DNA of 64,000 nt from contig JAEYFP010000058.1 in assembly GCA_023402845.1 (NCBI GenBank), forward strand, positions 1-64,000, in the 5' to 3' direction. A program made the translations under genes and the position numbers. Below are positions 41,146-50,204 of the stretch, piece after piece (within the stretch, counting starts at the first letter, position 1; each line of letters begins with the position of its first letter). Below the pieces are notes generated by a model. The model was given only the letters and a program-made list of their open reading frames with translations. It searched no databases and was not told the origin of the DNA. This DNA comes from Bacillota bacterium. GTDB taxonomy: Bacteria; Bacillota; Clostridia; Lachnospirales; Lachnospiraceae.

Positions 41146-42420
41146 TCATCTGTTTGCCAGTTCCCTCGTGATATCCGACCATGTTAATCCACATTCTGCC
41201 ATAAGTACCATCGCATGGTATAAAAAGTCGGCCATTTCATATTTGACCTCTTCCTTATCCGGATTTTTCGCCGCAATCACAATTTCCGTTGCTTCTTCAC
41301 CAACCTTTTTTAGAATCTTATCGATCCCCTTGTCAAACAGATAATTTGTATAGGAGCCTTCCTTCGGATGCTCTTTCCGATCCATAATAACCGTATAGAC
41401 ATCCTCAAATACATGGAGTGGGTTCGTATGCTCGTAATCCTGCTTCATGATTTCGTTGAAAAAACAGGAACGGCTTCCTGTATGACATGCGGCCCCGATC
41501 TGAGCCACCTTCGCAAGGATTGTATCCATATCGCAGTCTGCGGTCAGCTCCTTCACATACTGGAAATGCCCGCTTGTCGCTCCCTTTACCCAAAGTTCCC
41601 TGCGGCTTCTGGAATAATACGTCATAATTCCCGTTTCAATCGTACGCACATAAGCGGATTCATCCATGTATGCAACCATTAACACCTCATCCGTCTGATA
41701 ATCCTGCACAACTACGGGGATCTGTCCGTCACTGTTCTTCTTTAAATCTTTCCACGCATAACGACTTTCCCATACACTGGTTTCAATTCCTTCCGACCGG
41801 CACGCTTTTTTAAATTCCATAAGCCCATTGAGACGTTTGTTAATTACATCTCCTGAAATCCCCGCGATACAATCTGATTTTAGCAGCTTATAAAGTTCCT
41901 GTTCCGGCGCTTCATTGATAACCGGTATCATTGCAAGCTCCTTATAATCATCATTGACGCGGTTACTTAATAAAAGAATGCCATTTGTATAACGCTTCAG
42001 ATCCGCCAGCCGGTCGAGAATCTGCTCCTCGGCATCCGCACAGGCCATGATTTTTTCTTTTCCGAAACGCTTGCTGACCTCCTCCATGAGACCGACGTTA
42101 GCCTGCTTCGCCATATTGAGCGCAACACGGCCGCAGCCGGCATAAAGAAGTTTCTTTACGTCCTCCGTCCGATTGATGTTACCTGCACCGATCACCGGAA
42201 TATCAATGGATCGGTTGATTTCCCGCAGAATCAAAAGTGCCTCTTCATGCGCTGCATCACCCTCCGACAAATCGAACACAATCATTTCATCAGCTCCGCG
42301 GCTGCCGCAGGAAACGGCATGGGAAACGGGATCATCAGATAGTACCTCATCACTTTTAAAGCCTTTAACAAATTTTTTATCTTTTAAGTAAACACAGGGA
42401 ATTAGTTTTTTATTTATCAT
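41146..42420 (-). CDS. hisI: HisIE with an N-terminal degenerate HisF-like domain
   Basis: A 424-residue fusion for steps two and three of histidine synthesis. The phosphoribosyl-AMP cyclohydrolase (HisI) part is at about 222-325, with W-V-K-G-A-T-S-G-H, the zinc/magnesium stretch D-C-D-M-D-T and C-H-T-G-x-x-S-C-F. The phosphoribosyl-ATP pyrophosphatase (HisE) part is at about 335-424 with K-K-V-G-E-E-A-T-E and E-M-A-D-F-L-Y-H. Residues 1-210 resemble HisF (I-P-C-V-Y-L-K-D-K-K-F-V-K-G), but the catalytic Asp11 of HisF is Tyr11 here and the barrel is short, so it probably has no cyclase activity. It overlaps hisB by one base and ends the operon. Confidence 0.88.
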   Translation of the reverse strand: MINKKLIPCVYLKDKKFVKGFKSDEVLSDDPVSHAVSCGSRGADEMIVFDLSEGDAAHEEALLILREINRSIDIPVIGAGNINRTEDVKKLLYAGCGRVALNMAKQANVGLMEEVSKRFGKEKIMACADAEEQILDRLADLKRYTNGILLLSNRVNDDYKELAMIPVINEAPEQELYKLLKSDCIAGISGDVINKRLNGLMEFKKACRSEGIETSVWESRYAWKDLKKNSDGQIPVVVQDYQTDEVLMVAYMDESAYVRTIETGIMTYYSRSRRELWVKGATSGHFQYVKELTADCDMDTILAKVAQIGAACHTGSRSCFFNEIMKQDYEHTNPLHVFEDVYTVIMDRKEHPKEGSYTNYLFDKGIDKILKKVGEEATEIVIAAKNPDKEEVKYEMADFLYHAMVLMAECGLTWSDITRELANR

Positions 42421-43013
42421 TACAGCATTCCTTTCGTAGACAGCACATCCGTCACTCGTCCGTCTTTTTTTACCGCTTCATCCAGAGCCTTGGCAAACGC
42501 CTTGAACATTGCTTCTGCGATATGGTGGGCATTGCTGCCCGACAACACCTTGATATGCAGATTCATCGCGGCCGAGTAACTGACCGCATAGAAAAATTCC
42601 CTGATCAATTCGGTATCCAGATAGCCGATCTTTTCCGTGTTAAAAGATGCCTCATAGGAAAAATAAGGGCGTCCGCATAGGTCTACAGCACATAATACAA
42701 GCGCGTCATCCATCGGCAATATGATGCTTCCATAGCGCCGGATCCCTTTTTTATCTCCCAACGCTTCCCTGATCGCGCCGCCAAGTACGATGCCCGTATC
42801 CTCTACCGTATGGTGACCATCCACATGGAGGTCTCCCGTCACAGACAGCTCGCAGTCAAAAAAGCCGTGACGTACAAAGCCCTCCAGCATATGGTCAAAA
42901 AAGCCGATACCTGTATCAATTTTTCCGATTCCCGTTCCGTCCAGATCTATACTGAGCTTAATTTGTGTTTCTTTTGTACTCCGTTTGACTTCTGCTTTTC
43001 TTTCTGCTTCCAT
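42420..43013 (-). CDS. hisB: Imidazoleglycerol-phosphate dehydratase
   Basis: The 197-residue monofunctional HisB dehydrates imidazoleglycerol phosphate. The manganese-ligand motifs G-I-G-F-F-D-H-M-L, D-G-H-H-T-V-E-D and the C-terminal N-A-H-H-I-A-E-A are all present. It lacks the histidinol-phosphatase domain found in enterobacterial HisB. A GGGAGG site precedes the ATG. The stop codon shares a base with the hisIE start (TAATG). Confidence 0.97.
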   Translation of the reverse strand: MEAERKAEVKRSTKETQIKLSIDLDGTGIGKIDTGIGFFDHMLEGFVRHGFFDCELSVTGDLHVDGHHTVEDTGIVLGGAIREALGDKKGIRRYGSIILPMDDALVLCAVDLCGRPYFSYEASFNTEKIGYLDTELIREFFYAVSYSAAMNLHIKVLSGSNAHHIAEAMFKAFAKALDEAVKKDGRVTDVLSTKGML

Positions 43014-43025
43014 AACTATCCTCCC

Positions 43026-44315
43026 TTACTCAAAACGCACCCTGATCGACTTCGCATGAGCCGTCAGGCCTTCCGCCTCTGCAAATTTTGCGATGTCGTC
43101 TGCAACCGGAGCAAGAGCCTCCTTTGAATAGGATATGATACTCGTCCGTTTATAGAACGCATCCACACCGAGCGGGGAAAAAAACTTTGCCGTACCGTTT
43201 GTCGGCAGCACATGATTGGGACCCGCAAAATAATCTCCAAGAGGTTCCGAGGAATATTCCCCGATAAAAATTGCACCCGCATTTTTAATCTTTGTCATAA
43301 TTGTAAACGCTTCCTTTGTGAGAATTTCCACATGTTCGGAGGCAATTTCATTGGCTGCATCCACAGCTTCCTCCATAGAATCTGCCAATAAAATATATCC
43401 ATAGCTGTCAAGTGATTTTTCGATAATTTCCCTGCGGGACAGTTCCCTTGTCAATGTTTCCGTCTCCTGAGATACTTTCTCTGCAAGTACTTTAGAGGTC
43501 GTGATCAGGATCGCCGACGCAAGCGGATCATGTTCTGCCTGCGATAGCAGATCTGCCGCCACATAGACCGGATTTGCGGTTTCATCCGCCAGCACAAGAA
43601 TTTCACTCGGACCCGCAATCGAATCAATGCTGACATGACCATATACGGCTTTTTTGGCAAGTGCAACAAAAATATTGCCGGGTCCTACAATTTTATCCAC
43701 CTTCGGAATAGACTGTGTCCCATATGCAAGTGCCGCGATGGCCTGTGCACCGCCTACCTTATAAATTTCCGTTATGCCGGTAATCTTTGCAGCCACAAGC
43801 GTACACGGCTGTACTCTTCCGTCCCTTCCCGGCGGTGTGACCATGACGATCCGTTTTACGCCTGCGACCTTTGCCGGCAGCACACACATCAGCGTCGAAG
43901 AAGGATATGCAGCTTTTCCGCCCGGCACATAGACCCCAACACGTTCAATCGGTGTTACCTTCTGCCCGAGTATCGTCCCGTCTTCCTTTGTATCAAACCA
44001 ACTGTTCATCTTTTGCTTCTCATGGTAGGAAACGATATTTGCGGCCGCCCGCTCCATAATCTTAATCAATTTTTGATCATATGACGCATAAGCCTCTTCT
44101 ATCTCTTCTTCACTCACGCGCACCGCATCCGCTGTCAGGCTGCAGCCGTCAAATTTCTCTGTATAGGAGAATACTGCCTCATCTCCGATTTCTTTTACAT
44201 CAGTCAGTATTTTATTGACCGTATTTTCGTATTCCGTATACTGTCCGGGACTTCTTTTTAATAGATCCGTCAGAATATCCTTCCTTGTCTCTTCAGTTAA
44301 TTTTACAATTTTCAT
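43026..44315 (-). CDS. hisD: Histidinol dehydrogenase
   Basis: HisD (429 residues) oxidises L-histidinol to histidine in two NAD+-dependent steps. The motifs P-G-G-K-A-A-Y-P-S-S, G-P-G-N (in V-G-P-G-N-I-F-V) and D-S-I-A-G-P-S-E are recognisable, together with E-H-x-E-I-L and the C-terminal G-P-N-H-V-L-P-T-N-G. The gene overlaps the hisG stop by four bases (ATGA), coupling their translation. Confidence 0.97.
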   Translation of the reverse strand: MKIVKLTEETRKDILTDLLKRSPGQYTEYENTVNKILTDVKEIGDEAVFSYTEKFDGCSLTADAVRVSEEEIEEAYASYDQKLIKIMERAAANIVSYHEKQKMNSWFDTKEDGTILGQKVTPIERVGVYVPGGKAAYPSSTLMCVLPAKVAGVKRIVMVTPPGRDGRVQPCTLVAAKITGITEIYKVGGAQAIAALAYGTQSIPKVDKIVGPGNIFVALAKKAVYGHVSIDSIAGPSEILVLADETANPVYVAADLLSQAEHDPLASAILITTSKVLAEKVSQETETLTRELSRREIIEKSLDSYGYILLADSMEEAVDAANEIASEHVEILTKEAFTIMTKIKNAGAIFIGEYSSEPLGDYFAGPNHVLPTNGTAKFFSPLGVDAFYKRTSIISYSKEALAPVADDIAKFAEAEGLTAHAKSIRVRFE

Positions 44316-44947
44316 AATTTCTCCTTTAAATCCCTGATCAACTGATTAACCCGTTCCGCTTCCATCCGCATGCTGACCTGATTGACAATCATTCTTGCCG
44401 AAAGCGGACAAATTTCTTCAAGCACCTCCAACCCATTTTCCCGCAGCGTTGACCCTGTTTCCACAATATCTACGATGACCTCGGAAAGACCGACAATCGG
44501 TGCAAGCTCAATCGAGCCGTTCAGCTTGATGATGTCGACCGTTTGGTGTTTTTTATTATAAAAATAGTCCTTTGCAATCCGGGGGTATTTCGTCGCAACA
44601 CGAATCAGTTCATGATGCTGCAAAAGCCCTTTTGCGGATACAGGCCCGCATACACACATCCGGCATTTTCCAAATCCCAGATCCAACACCTCGAAGTTTT
44701 TCCGATTTTCCTCTAAAATTGTATCCTTGCCCACGACGCCGATATCGGCGGCACCATATTCCACATAAGTCGGCACATCCGGTCCCTTTGCCAGAAAAAA
44801 CTTTAATTTTAATTCTTCGTTGACAAAAATCAGCTTTCTCGAATCTTTATCCTTCATTTCCTCACAGGTAATTCCTATTTCCTCAAGCAGTTTCAGCGTC
44901 CTGTCGGCCAGCCGCCCCTTTCCAAGCGCAAATGTTAAATATCGCAT
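44312..44947 (-). CDS. hisG: ATP phosphoribosyltransferase, short form
   Basis: The 211-residue HisG catalyses the first committed step of histidine synthesis, joining ATP and PRPP. It is the short form, which lacks the C-terminal regulatory domain and needs HisZ, encoded immediately upstream. A-L-G-K-G-R-L, G-A-A-D-I-G-V-V-G-K-D and the PRPP loop E-T-G-S-T-L are visible. ATG 44947 has GGAGG 6 bases upstream and sits one base after the hisZ stop; the longer in-frame start would overlap hisZ. Confidence 0.95.
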   Translation of the reverse strand: MRYLTFALGKGRLADRTLKLLEEIGITCEEMKDKDSRKLIFVNEELKLKFFLAKGPDVPTYVEYGAADIGVVGKDTILEENRKNFEVLDLGFGKCRMCVCGPVSAKGLLQHHELIRVATKYPRIAKDYFYNKKHQTVDIIKLNGSIELAPIVGLSEVIVDIVETGSTLRENGLEVLEEICPLSARMIVNQVSMRMEAERVNQLIRDLKEKL

Positions 44948-44948
44948 A

Positions 44949-46142
44949 TCATTCCTCCAGATTTTCAACTAAAATCAGCTGCAAGCGGTTATTTGCCGCA
45001 TACTGCTCATAATTTTCCAACTTTGCCTTTTCGGGCAGATGCATTAAAATCGTCTTTTTTCCATTATTCCGATAGTCTTCTGCTACCCGGTAGGCTTTTT
45101 CCTGATATGCGCTTTCATAAAGCAATAAACACGTCTCCGCCGGAGATGCTGTTGCAATGCCCTGTCTGGATATCGCGGACAACAGCTGATCAACGACAAT
45201 GGCAAAGCCGATCGCTCCGGCCTTTTTCCCGAATTCACTCAGCAGATTGTCATAACGTCCGCCTTTTATGACGGCATCTCCGCTTCCATATGTATCAGCC
45301 CGGAAAATAACACCGGTATAATAATGGTATTTACTCAAAAGTCCTAAGTCAAACGTTACATAGTCGGCAACGCCCTGGGCAAGCAGCAGTCCGTAAATGG
45401 CCTCAAGCCGTTCCACTGCATGTATGGAGCGAGGATTCTTCACAAATTTCTTGGCATCTTTGATCGTTTCCAGTGAGCCGGACATTTCCGTGATTTTCAA
45501 AATCAGTTCCTTCACATCGATTGCCAACTCCAAAGAATCCAAGATCGTCTGTGCACCAAAATCGTTTTTATTGGAAATCATTTCTCTAAGCCCCGACTCA
45601 GTTTCTTCATCGATATCAAATTCCGCACAAAGTCCTTTAAAAAATTCAACATTACCGATGCTAACCTGAAAATCGTACAGACCTGACTGCTTCATACAGG
45701 CAATGATAAGCGAAATCATTTCCGCATCTGCCTCCACGCTGCCGTCGTTGATCAGTTCCGCGCCGATTTGCGTCGTTTCTTTTAAGCGTCCCTGAAAATC
45801 AGAGTTGTTGATAAATGTATTTCCCAGATAGCAAAAACGAATCGGAAGCTGCTCCTCCATAAAATATTTTGCCGCTGCTCTGGCAATGGAAGGTGTAAAA
45901 TCCGGACGAAGCACAAGGGTATTTCCCTCTTTATCAAAAAATTTATACAATTCCTTGGATGGAATTGTTCCGATTCTGCTCGAAAAAATATCAAAAAACT
46001 CAAACGTAGGTGTCTGGATATCCTGATAACCATATAAATGAAGTTCGTCTAACAATGCCGCCTGCAGACATAATTTTTTTTCATATTCATTTCCGTAAAT
46101 ATCCCGCACGCCCTCCGGCGTATGCAGCAATCGTTTTTCCAT
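44949..46142 (-). CDS. hisZ: ATP phosphoribosyltransferase regulatory subunit HisZ
   Basis: HisZ (397 residues) resembles a class II histidyl-tRNA synthetase catalytic core without tRNA-charging function and gives short HisG its activity and histidine feedback. The P-E-G-V-R-D motif at the start, L-R-P-D-F-T-P-S-I-A-R-A, the Q-I-G-A-E-L segment and G-G-R-Y-D-N-L-L-S-E-F-G are present. ATG 46142 has AAGGAG 6 bases upstream. It heads the five-gene his operon and has its own consensus promoter and leader repeat. Confidence 0.95.
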   Translation of the reverse strand: MEKRLLHTPEGVRDIYGNEYEKKLCLQAALLDELHLYGYQDIQTPTFEFFDIFSSRIGTIPSKELYKFFDKEGNTLVLRPDFTPSIARAAAKYFMEEQLPIRFCYLGNTFINNSDFQGRLKETTQIGAELINDGSVEADAEMISLIIACMKQSGLYDFQVSIGNVEFFKGLCAEFDIDEETESGLREMISNKNDFGAQTILDSLELAIDVKELILKITEMSGSLETIKDAKKFVKNPRSIHAVERLEAIYGLLLAQGVADYVTFDLGLLSKYHYYTGVIFRADTYGSGDAVIKGGRYDNLLSEFGKKAGAIGFAIVVDQLLSAISRQGIATASPAETCLLLYESAYQEKAYRVAEDYRNNGKKTILMHLPEKAKLENYEQYAANNRLQLILVENLEE

Positions 46143-46173
46143 AAACTGCTCCTTATCATGCCTTGAAAACTTT

Positions 46174-46197
46174 ATCAAATTAAAGTGCTAATTTGAT
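46174..46197. promoter_or_regulatory. Inverted repeat in the his operon leader
   Basis: ATCAAATTA (46174-46182) is repeated inverted at 46189-46197 with a 6-base spacer, about 15-40 bases downstream of the predicted transcription start. It could bind a regulator of histidine synthesis. The leader is only about 70 bases, too short for a His T-box. Confidence 0.5.
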
Positions 46198-46220
46198 ATC
46201 GCGCTATCACAACAAATTTT

Positions 46221-46249
46221 ATTATATAGAATGAATGCCTGTTTGTCAA
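46221..46249 (-). promoter_or_regulatory. Consensus promoter of the his operon
   Basis: On the minus strand TTGACA (46249-46244) and TATAAT (46226-46221) are exactly 17 bases apart, a perfect sigma-A promoter, in the spacer between recU and hisZ. Confidence 0.85.
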
Positions 46250-46282
46250 TCAGCGGCGGTTATCATCTTATTATTTCTTGAT

Positions 46283-46816
46283 TTATTCCCGTGAAGAGAG
46301 ATCCCTTTGGAGTGCATCCAAATAAGGGACGAGCAGACCCTGCTTCGGATAGATCACGTAATCTGCCTCAATTTCCTCCATTCGAAAGCTTTTTTTCCCT
46401 CCGGCGCTTTGCCGTTCCCAAAATTCCTTCAGCTTTCGGAAGCGCAGATAATAAAACAAATCCCTTGCCGAATAATAAATGAGAAGAAAAGCAATTCCGC
46501 CCTGATCTTCAAATTCATCCATAAATCGGATTTGATGCTCATGAATGTTGGCAAGCGCAAACGTATCTTTTGCACATTCTTTCGCATCAAAGCAAATCGG
46601 AATTCCCTGAATCGCACCAATATAGTCAACCGTACTCTTCTGTTCAAAATAAGCGAGCGTAATATGTCTGTGCTCCTTGTCGATAGTGATCGGAGTAATC
46701 GGTGTCGGAACCTTTTGGATCAGTCCGAGTTTATTTTCCCTGTATTTTTCATTTGTTCGATTAATTAAGTCCTCAAGAGTCGACCCTCTTAATCCCCTGC
46801 TGTTCCATGTTGCCAT
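46283..46816 (-). CDS. recU: Holliday junction resolvase RecU
   Basis: RecU (177 residues) resolves Holliday junctions in Firmicutes. N-S-R-G-L-R-G near the start, K-V-P-T-P-I, the nuclease metal site region K-S-T-V-D-Y-I-G and C-F-D-A-K-E (about 62-80), and H-Q-I-R-F-M follow the family pattern. In Bacillus it pairs with PBP1 (ponA); here it is alone, between a pseudouridine synthase and the his operon, whose promoter begins just beyond its stop. Confidence 0.93.
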   Translation of the reverse strand: MATWNSRGLRGSTLEDLINRTNEKYRENKLGLIQKVPTPITPITIDKEHRHITLAYFEQKSTVDYIGAIQGIPICFDAKECAKDTFALANIHEHQIRFMDEFEDQGGIAFLLIYYSARDLFYYLRFRKLKEFWERQSAGGKKSFRMEEIEADYVIYPKQGLLVPYLDALQRDLSSRE

Positions 46817-46857
46817 TTCATTCCCCCACAGTGCTTTATAAATATCCGCTTTACCTG

Positions 46858-47841
46858 TTAAGACAATCCCTTTTCCCGCAAAATCCGGGCAAACTGCTGC
46901 GGAAGCTCAATTACAAAGGTCTTCCCAGACAAACCTTCAAGTGCACCCGTAAACGAAGGCAGCTCAAGCCGGTACGCATGCAGAAGCTGATTCATCACAC
47001 CGTAATTCTCTTTATAATACTGATTGACCTGCGGATTTCCGTATTTGCGGTCACCGACGAGCGGAGCCTTTGCAGATGCAAGATGAGCGCGTATCTGGTG
47101 CGGTTTTCCTGTAATCAATTCGACCTCAAGCAAGGTCAGTCCTCCACATTGCTTAATCGGCAAATAGCGCGTTTCGATTTCAGAGGATGCTTCCTCAGAA
47201 TCCGGCTTCTCGGTATACACGCGCACCCTGTTCGTTTTTTCGTTTTTTATGAGATATCCTTTCATATGCCGGGGTTCCCGGATATCGGCTGCCACAAGGC
47301 ACTGATAATACTTGTGTATTGTCCGTTCCTTCAGTGCTCTGGAAAGCTGCTGTGCCGCCGTAAGCGTCTTCGCGCAGAGGATCAGTCCGCTCGTATTCCG
47401 ATCAAGACGGTTGCAGACAGACGGGGTAAAGCCCTGCAGGCTTTCCTTCGTCACCGCACCGCTTCTTGCAAGATAATCCAGGCAGTATTCGTTGATTGAC
47501 ACGTCTGTTTGCCCTGCCTTCTGTGATAAAATTCCGGCAGGTTTGTCAACGAGCAGCAAATGATCATCCTCATAGACAACCTTTAATGAAAATGATTGTT
47601 CTATCAGAACAGGCTGCTTTTCCTCGGAAAATTTTTCATACGTTTCATCAGATAAAAACAGCTTGATTTCATCTCCCGCAAAAAGCAGCTCCCTGCCCTC
47701 CGCCTTTTTTCCATTCAATGTAATATTCTTTTTTCTGAGCATTTTATAAATAAAGCTGCCTGATGCCTTGTTTAAATATTTAAATAGCAGCTTGTCCAAA
47801 CGTTGTCCCGCATCGTTTGCTTTTACAATCATAATTCTCAT
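46858..47841 (-). CDS. RluA/RluC-family pseudouridine synthase
   Basis: The 327-residue enzyme has an N-terminal S4 domain (about 10-70) and a RluA catalytic domain with C-N-R-L-D-R-N-T-S-G (catalytic Asp near residue 144), then K-x-Y-Q-C-L-V and G-K-P-H-Q-I-R-A-H. It is closest to RluC-type 23S rRNA synthases, though the target base cannot be named. The ATG overlaps the stop of the HAD gene (ATGA). An ATG three codons later is possible. Confidence 0.88.
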   Translation of the reverse strand: MRIMIVKANDAGQRLDKLLFKYLNKASGSFIYKMLRKKNITLNGKKAEGRELLFAGDEIKLFLSDETYEKFSEEKQPVLIEQSFSLKVVYEDDHLLLVDKPAGILSQKAGQTDVSINEYCLDYLARSGAVTKESLQGFTPSVCNRLDRNTSGLILCAKTLTAAQQLSRALKERTIHKYYQCLVAADIREPRHMKGYLIKNEKTNRVRVYTEKPDSEEASSEIETRYLPIKQCGGLTLLEVELITGKPHQIRAHLASAKAPLVGDRKYGNPQVNQYYKENYGVMNQLLHAYRLELPSFTGALEGLSGKTFVIELPQQFARILREKGLS

Positions 47842-48506
47842 CGGATATCTGCCTTCTCATACGGAAAAATCTGTCCGTAATCCTCAATAAAATAATCTGC
47901 AAGCTCCTTCTTTTGTTCAAGCTGATAATCCGAATACTCATCTGCGACAGCGCACACGCGCATACCGGCAGACTTTCCGGCCAAAATGCCCTGCGTCAGA
48001 TCTTCAAAAACAAGACAGTGCTCCGGTTGAATGCCGAGCCGTCTTGCCGTGTTTAAATAAACATCTGGCGCGGGCTTTCCTGCGCCGACTTCACATCCGG
48101 TCAAAATCGCGTCAAAATATTCGTAAACACCCTTCCTCTTCAGGACGGCATCTGTCAGAATGCGGGAATTGCTTGTTGCAATACCGATCTTGATGCGCTG
48201 TTCCTTTAAATAGGCAAGAAATTGCCGCACGTTATTTTTTAATGTCACTTCATTGGAATACTTTTCATAAGCCATTTCATTCCATATTTCCATGATTTCC
48301 TCAACAGCCTCCTCAAGTGCAAACCGCTCCTTAAAATACTGGGCTGTCTCGTAAAAACTTTTACCCTCGATATTTTGCTGTAAATCGGCGGGAATTTCTC
48401 TTTCAAACTGTCCTAAATACTGCTTGTCGATCGTCTTCCAAATCCACATCGAATCGACAAGCGTTCCATCCAAATCAAAAATCACTGCCTGAATATTTTT
48501 TAACAT
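47838..48506 (-). CDS. HAD superfamily hydrolase (beta-phosphoglucomutase/phosphatase type)
   Basis: The 222-residue protein has the HAD motif I set F-D-L-D-G-T-L-V-D-S, motif II A-T-S-N, a lysine in G-A-G-K-P-A-P-D-V-Y and motif IV F-E-D-L-T-Q-G, with an alpha cap between motifs I and II. This is subfamily IA, near beta-phosphoglucomutase and phosphoglycolate phosphatase; the substrate is unknown. I used the second of two adjacent ATGs, 7 bases after GGAG; the first is three bases upstream. It is coupled to the pseudouridine synthase gene downstream. Confidence 0.85.
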   Translation of the reverse strand: MLKNIQAVIFDLDGTLVDSMWIWKTIDKQYLGQFEREIPADLQQNIEGKSFYETAQYFKERFALEEAVEEIMEIWNEMAYEKYSNEVTLKNNVRQFLAYLKEQRIKIGIATSNSRILTDAVLKRKGVYEYFDAILTGCEVGAGKPAPDVYLNTARRLGIQPEHCLVFEDLTQGILAGKSAGMRVCAVADEYSDYQLEQKKELADYFIEDYGQIFPYEKADIR

Positions 48507-48523
48507 CATCGCTCTCCGTTTTT

Positions 48524-49258
48524 CTATTTGTCGTTATTATTTTTTAATAATGCCAGTTCCTCTTCTGTCAGCCGCCTGAATTCTCCCGGCTTAAGCCTCT
48601 CATCCAATTGCAGGGCTCCCATCGACAGACGTTTTAAATAAAGTACTGTTCTGCCTCTTTTTTCAAACATTCGTTTCACTTGATGAAATCGACCTTCCAT
48701 AATTGTAATTTCATAAGCATTACCGGCAGCCGAATTACTTTCCGATACAATTGCCGGCAGGCATGGTTTCTCATCACCAATATCGATTCCGTTCTGAAGA
48801 ACGTCTTTGTCCTCCGGCTTCAAAGGACCGTCCAGCACGGCGAGATAAGTTTTTTCCACATGCTTTTTCGGCGACAGCAGAGCATGGGCAAGTGCTCCGT
48901 CATTTGTAAGCAGCAAAAGGCCCTCCGTATCCTTATCAAGCCTGCCTACCGGAAACAATTGTTTTGTTAAAACCCCCTTATTCTTTAATAAAGCAAGAAC
49001 TGTTTGGCTTAAATTATCCTTTGTTGCGCTGACACAGCCCTGTGGTTTATTTAACATATAATAGGCAAACACTTCATAAAGGATCGGATTCTGACCGATG
49101 AGTACAATATCGGCGGCCGGCCTGATCTTATAACCGGGATCCTTCACAATCGCACCGTTTACCGTAACTGTTCCGCTTTTTATGATGCTGCGCACTCCGC
49201 TCCTTGTACCCAAATTACTGTCTGCAAGAAGCTTGTCGAGCCTGATCTCTTTTTCCAT
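48524..49258 (-). CDS. RsuA-family pseudouridine synthase
   Basis: A 244-residue S4-domain pseudouridine synthase of the RsuA/RluB/E/F branch. The S4 domain occupies residues 4-60 (R-L-D-K-L-L-A-D-S), the catalytic motif is G-R-L-D-K-D-T-E-G-L-L-L-L-T-N-D-G, and the C-terminal R-F-H-Q-V-K-R-M-F is typical. It probably modifies 16S or 23S rRNA. GAGG precedes the ATG. It is upstream of the HAD and RluA-like genes on the same strand. Confidence 0.9.
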   Translation of the reverse strand: MEKEIRLDKLLADSNLGTRSGVRSIIKSGTVTVNGAIVKDPGYKIRPAADIVLIGQNPILYEVFAYYMLNKPQGCVSATKDNLSQTVLALLKNKGVLTKQLFPVGRLDKDTEGLLLLTNDGALAHALLSPKKHVEKTYLAVLDGPLKPEDKDVLQNGIDIGDEKPCLPAIVSESNSAAGNAYEITIMEGRFHQVKRMFEKRGRTVLYLKRLSMGALQLDERLKPGEFRRLTEEELALLKNNNDK

Positions 49259-49299
49259 ACCTACCTCATTTTCCGACGTTCATAAAGCTCACATGAAAA

Positions 49300-50178
49300 T
49301 TAATAAGAATAATTCAGCTTTTTCTTTTCAAGATACTGTAACACATAATACGGATTGATGCTGACCTCATTGCTTTTCTCCGTTTTTATGTAAATGCCGA
49401 TATGCAGGTGCACGTCAAATTTTCCAATCGTCCCCTCTTCTCCGTAGCCGCTGTCACCCATATAACCTAAGAGCTGTCCTGCGGTGACCTGTGTGCCTTC
49501 TTTAAAATGCATCGCATATTCATACAGATGTGCATAATAAAAATAAGCACCGCTTTTTGCGCGGATTCCAATACGGTATCCTCCCTGCGGAAGCCAGCCG
49601 ATTTTCTCAACGGTACCGTCAGTCATGCTGATGACCGGATAATAGCCCCTTCGATTGAGAGATGCCATAATATCACAGCCCTCATGCCCTCTGGTGCCGC
49701 CGAAGCTTCTCTCAAAGAGCCATGAATTTTCAAAAGAGATTTCTGCATCTTCATTTTTGACAGATGCCGGAATCGGAAAGTAGGTGAGATCATTCCAAAC
49801 AGCGCGCATACTGTCCGTCACGGCGGTAAAGCCATCATTTTTTTTCAAATCCGGCAGCAGCTCCCGATACAACGCCTGATGCCCCAAAACTGCTTTCTGA
49901 TCGGAAAGGCTTCCCTTCTCAATCAGAAAGGCTGCAGCCAGATATTCATAAAAATCAATATCGGCAGCCTCTGCCTGATTTTTCAACTCCAGCAGACAAT
50001 CCTTTTCAACCGTATGCGCCCTGAACATACTGCTGTCGCAGTAGTCAGCCGTCACCTTCAGTAAAAATGCATGCTCGCGCACATATTCCGTCAGCAATGC
50101 GACCCAAATTGTACAAAATAGGATGATAAAAATAAACGCGATCATGCCGGTTCTTTTCTTCAAGTCCTGTTCCTGCAA
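49300..50178 (-). CDS. M23 family metallopeptidase, membrane-anchored
   Basis: The 292-residue protein has an N-terminal membrane helix (about 12-30) and a C-terminal LytM/M23 peptidoglycan endopeptidase domain with the zinc motif G-H-E-G-C-D (His and Asp) and H-L-H-I-G. All zinc ligands appear present, so activity is plausible. The middle segment (about 45-150) is unassigned. The start is uncertain: the longest frame uses TTG without a clear site, and ATG 50145 is an alternative that still includes the membrane helix. It lies 26 bases after pepD on the same strand. Confidence 0.8.
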   Translation of the reverse strand: MQEQDLKKRTGMIAFIFIILFCTIWVALLTEYVREHAFLLKVTADYCDSSMFRAHTVEKDCLLELKNQAEAADIDFYEYLAAAFLIEKGSLSDQKAVLGHQALYRELLPDLKKNDGFTAVTDSMRAVWNDLTYFPIPASVKNEDAEISFENSWLFERSFGGTRGHEGCDIMASLNRRGYYPVISMTDGTVEKIGWLPQGGYRIGIRAKSGAYFYYAHLYEYAMHFKEGTQVTAGQLLGYMGDSGYGEEGTIGKFDVHLHIGIYIKTEKSNEVSINPYYVLQYLEKKKLNYSY

Positions 50179-50204
50179 TTCATTTTGTCTTATTACAGTT
50201 TATT

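Noticed and set aside
46143..46220. His T-box or other riboswitch ahead of the his operon
   Set aside because: The leader from the mapped promoter elements to the start is only about 70 bases and lacks a T-box sequence and terminator.
46807..47499. 230-codon plus-strand open frame
   Set aside because: Antisense to the RluA-type pseudouridine synthase, whose motifs are intact on the minus strand; composition (many Arg, Cys, His, Phe) is that of a shadow frame.
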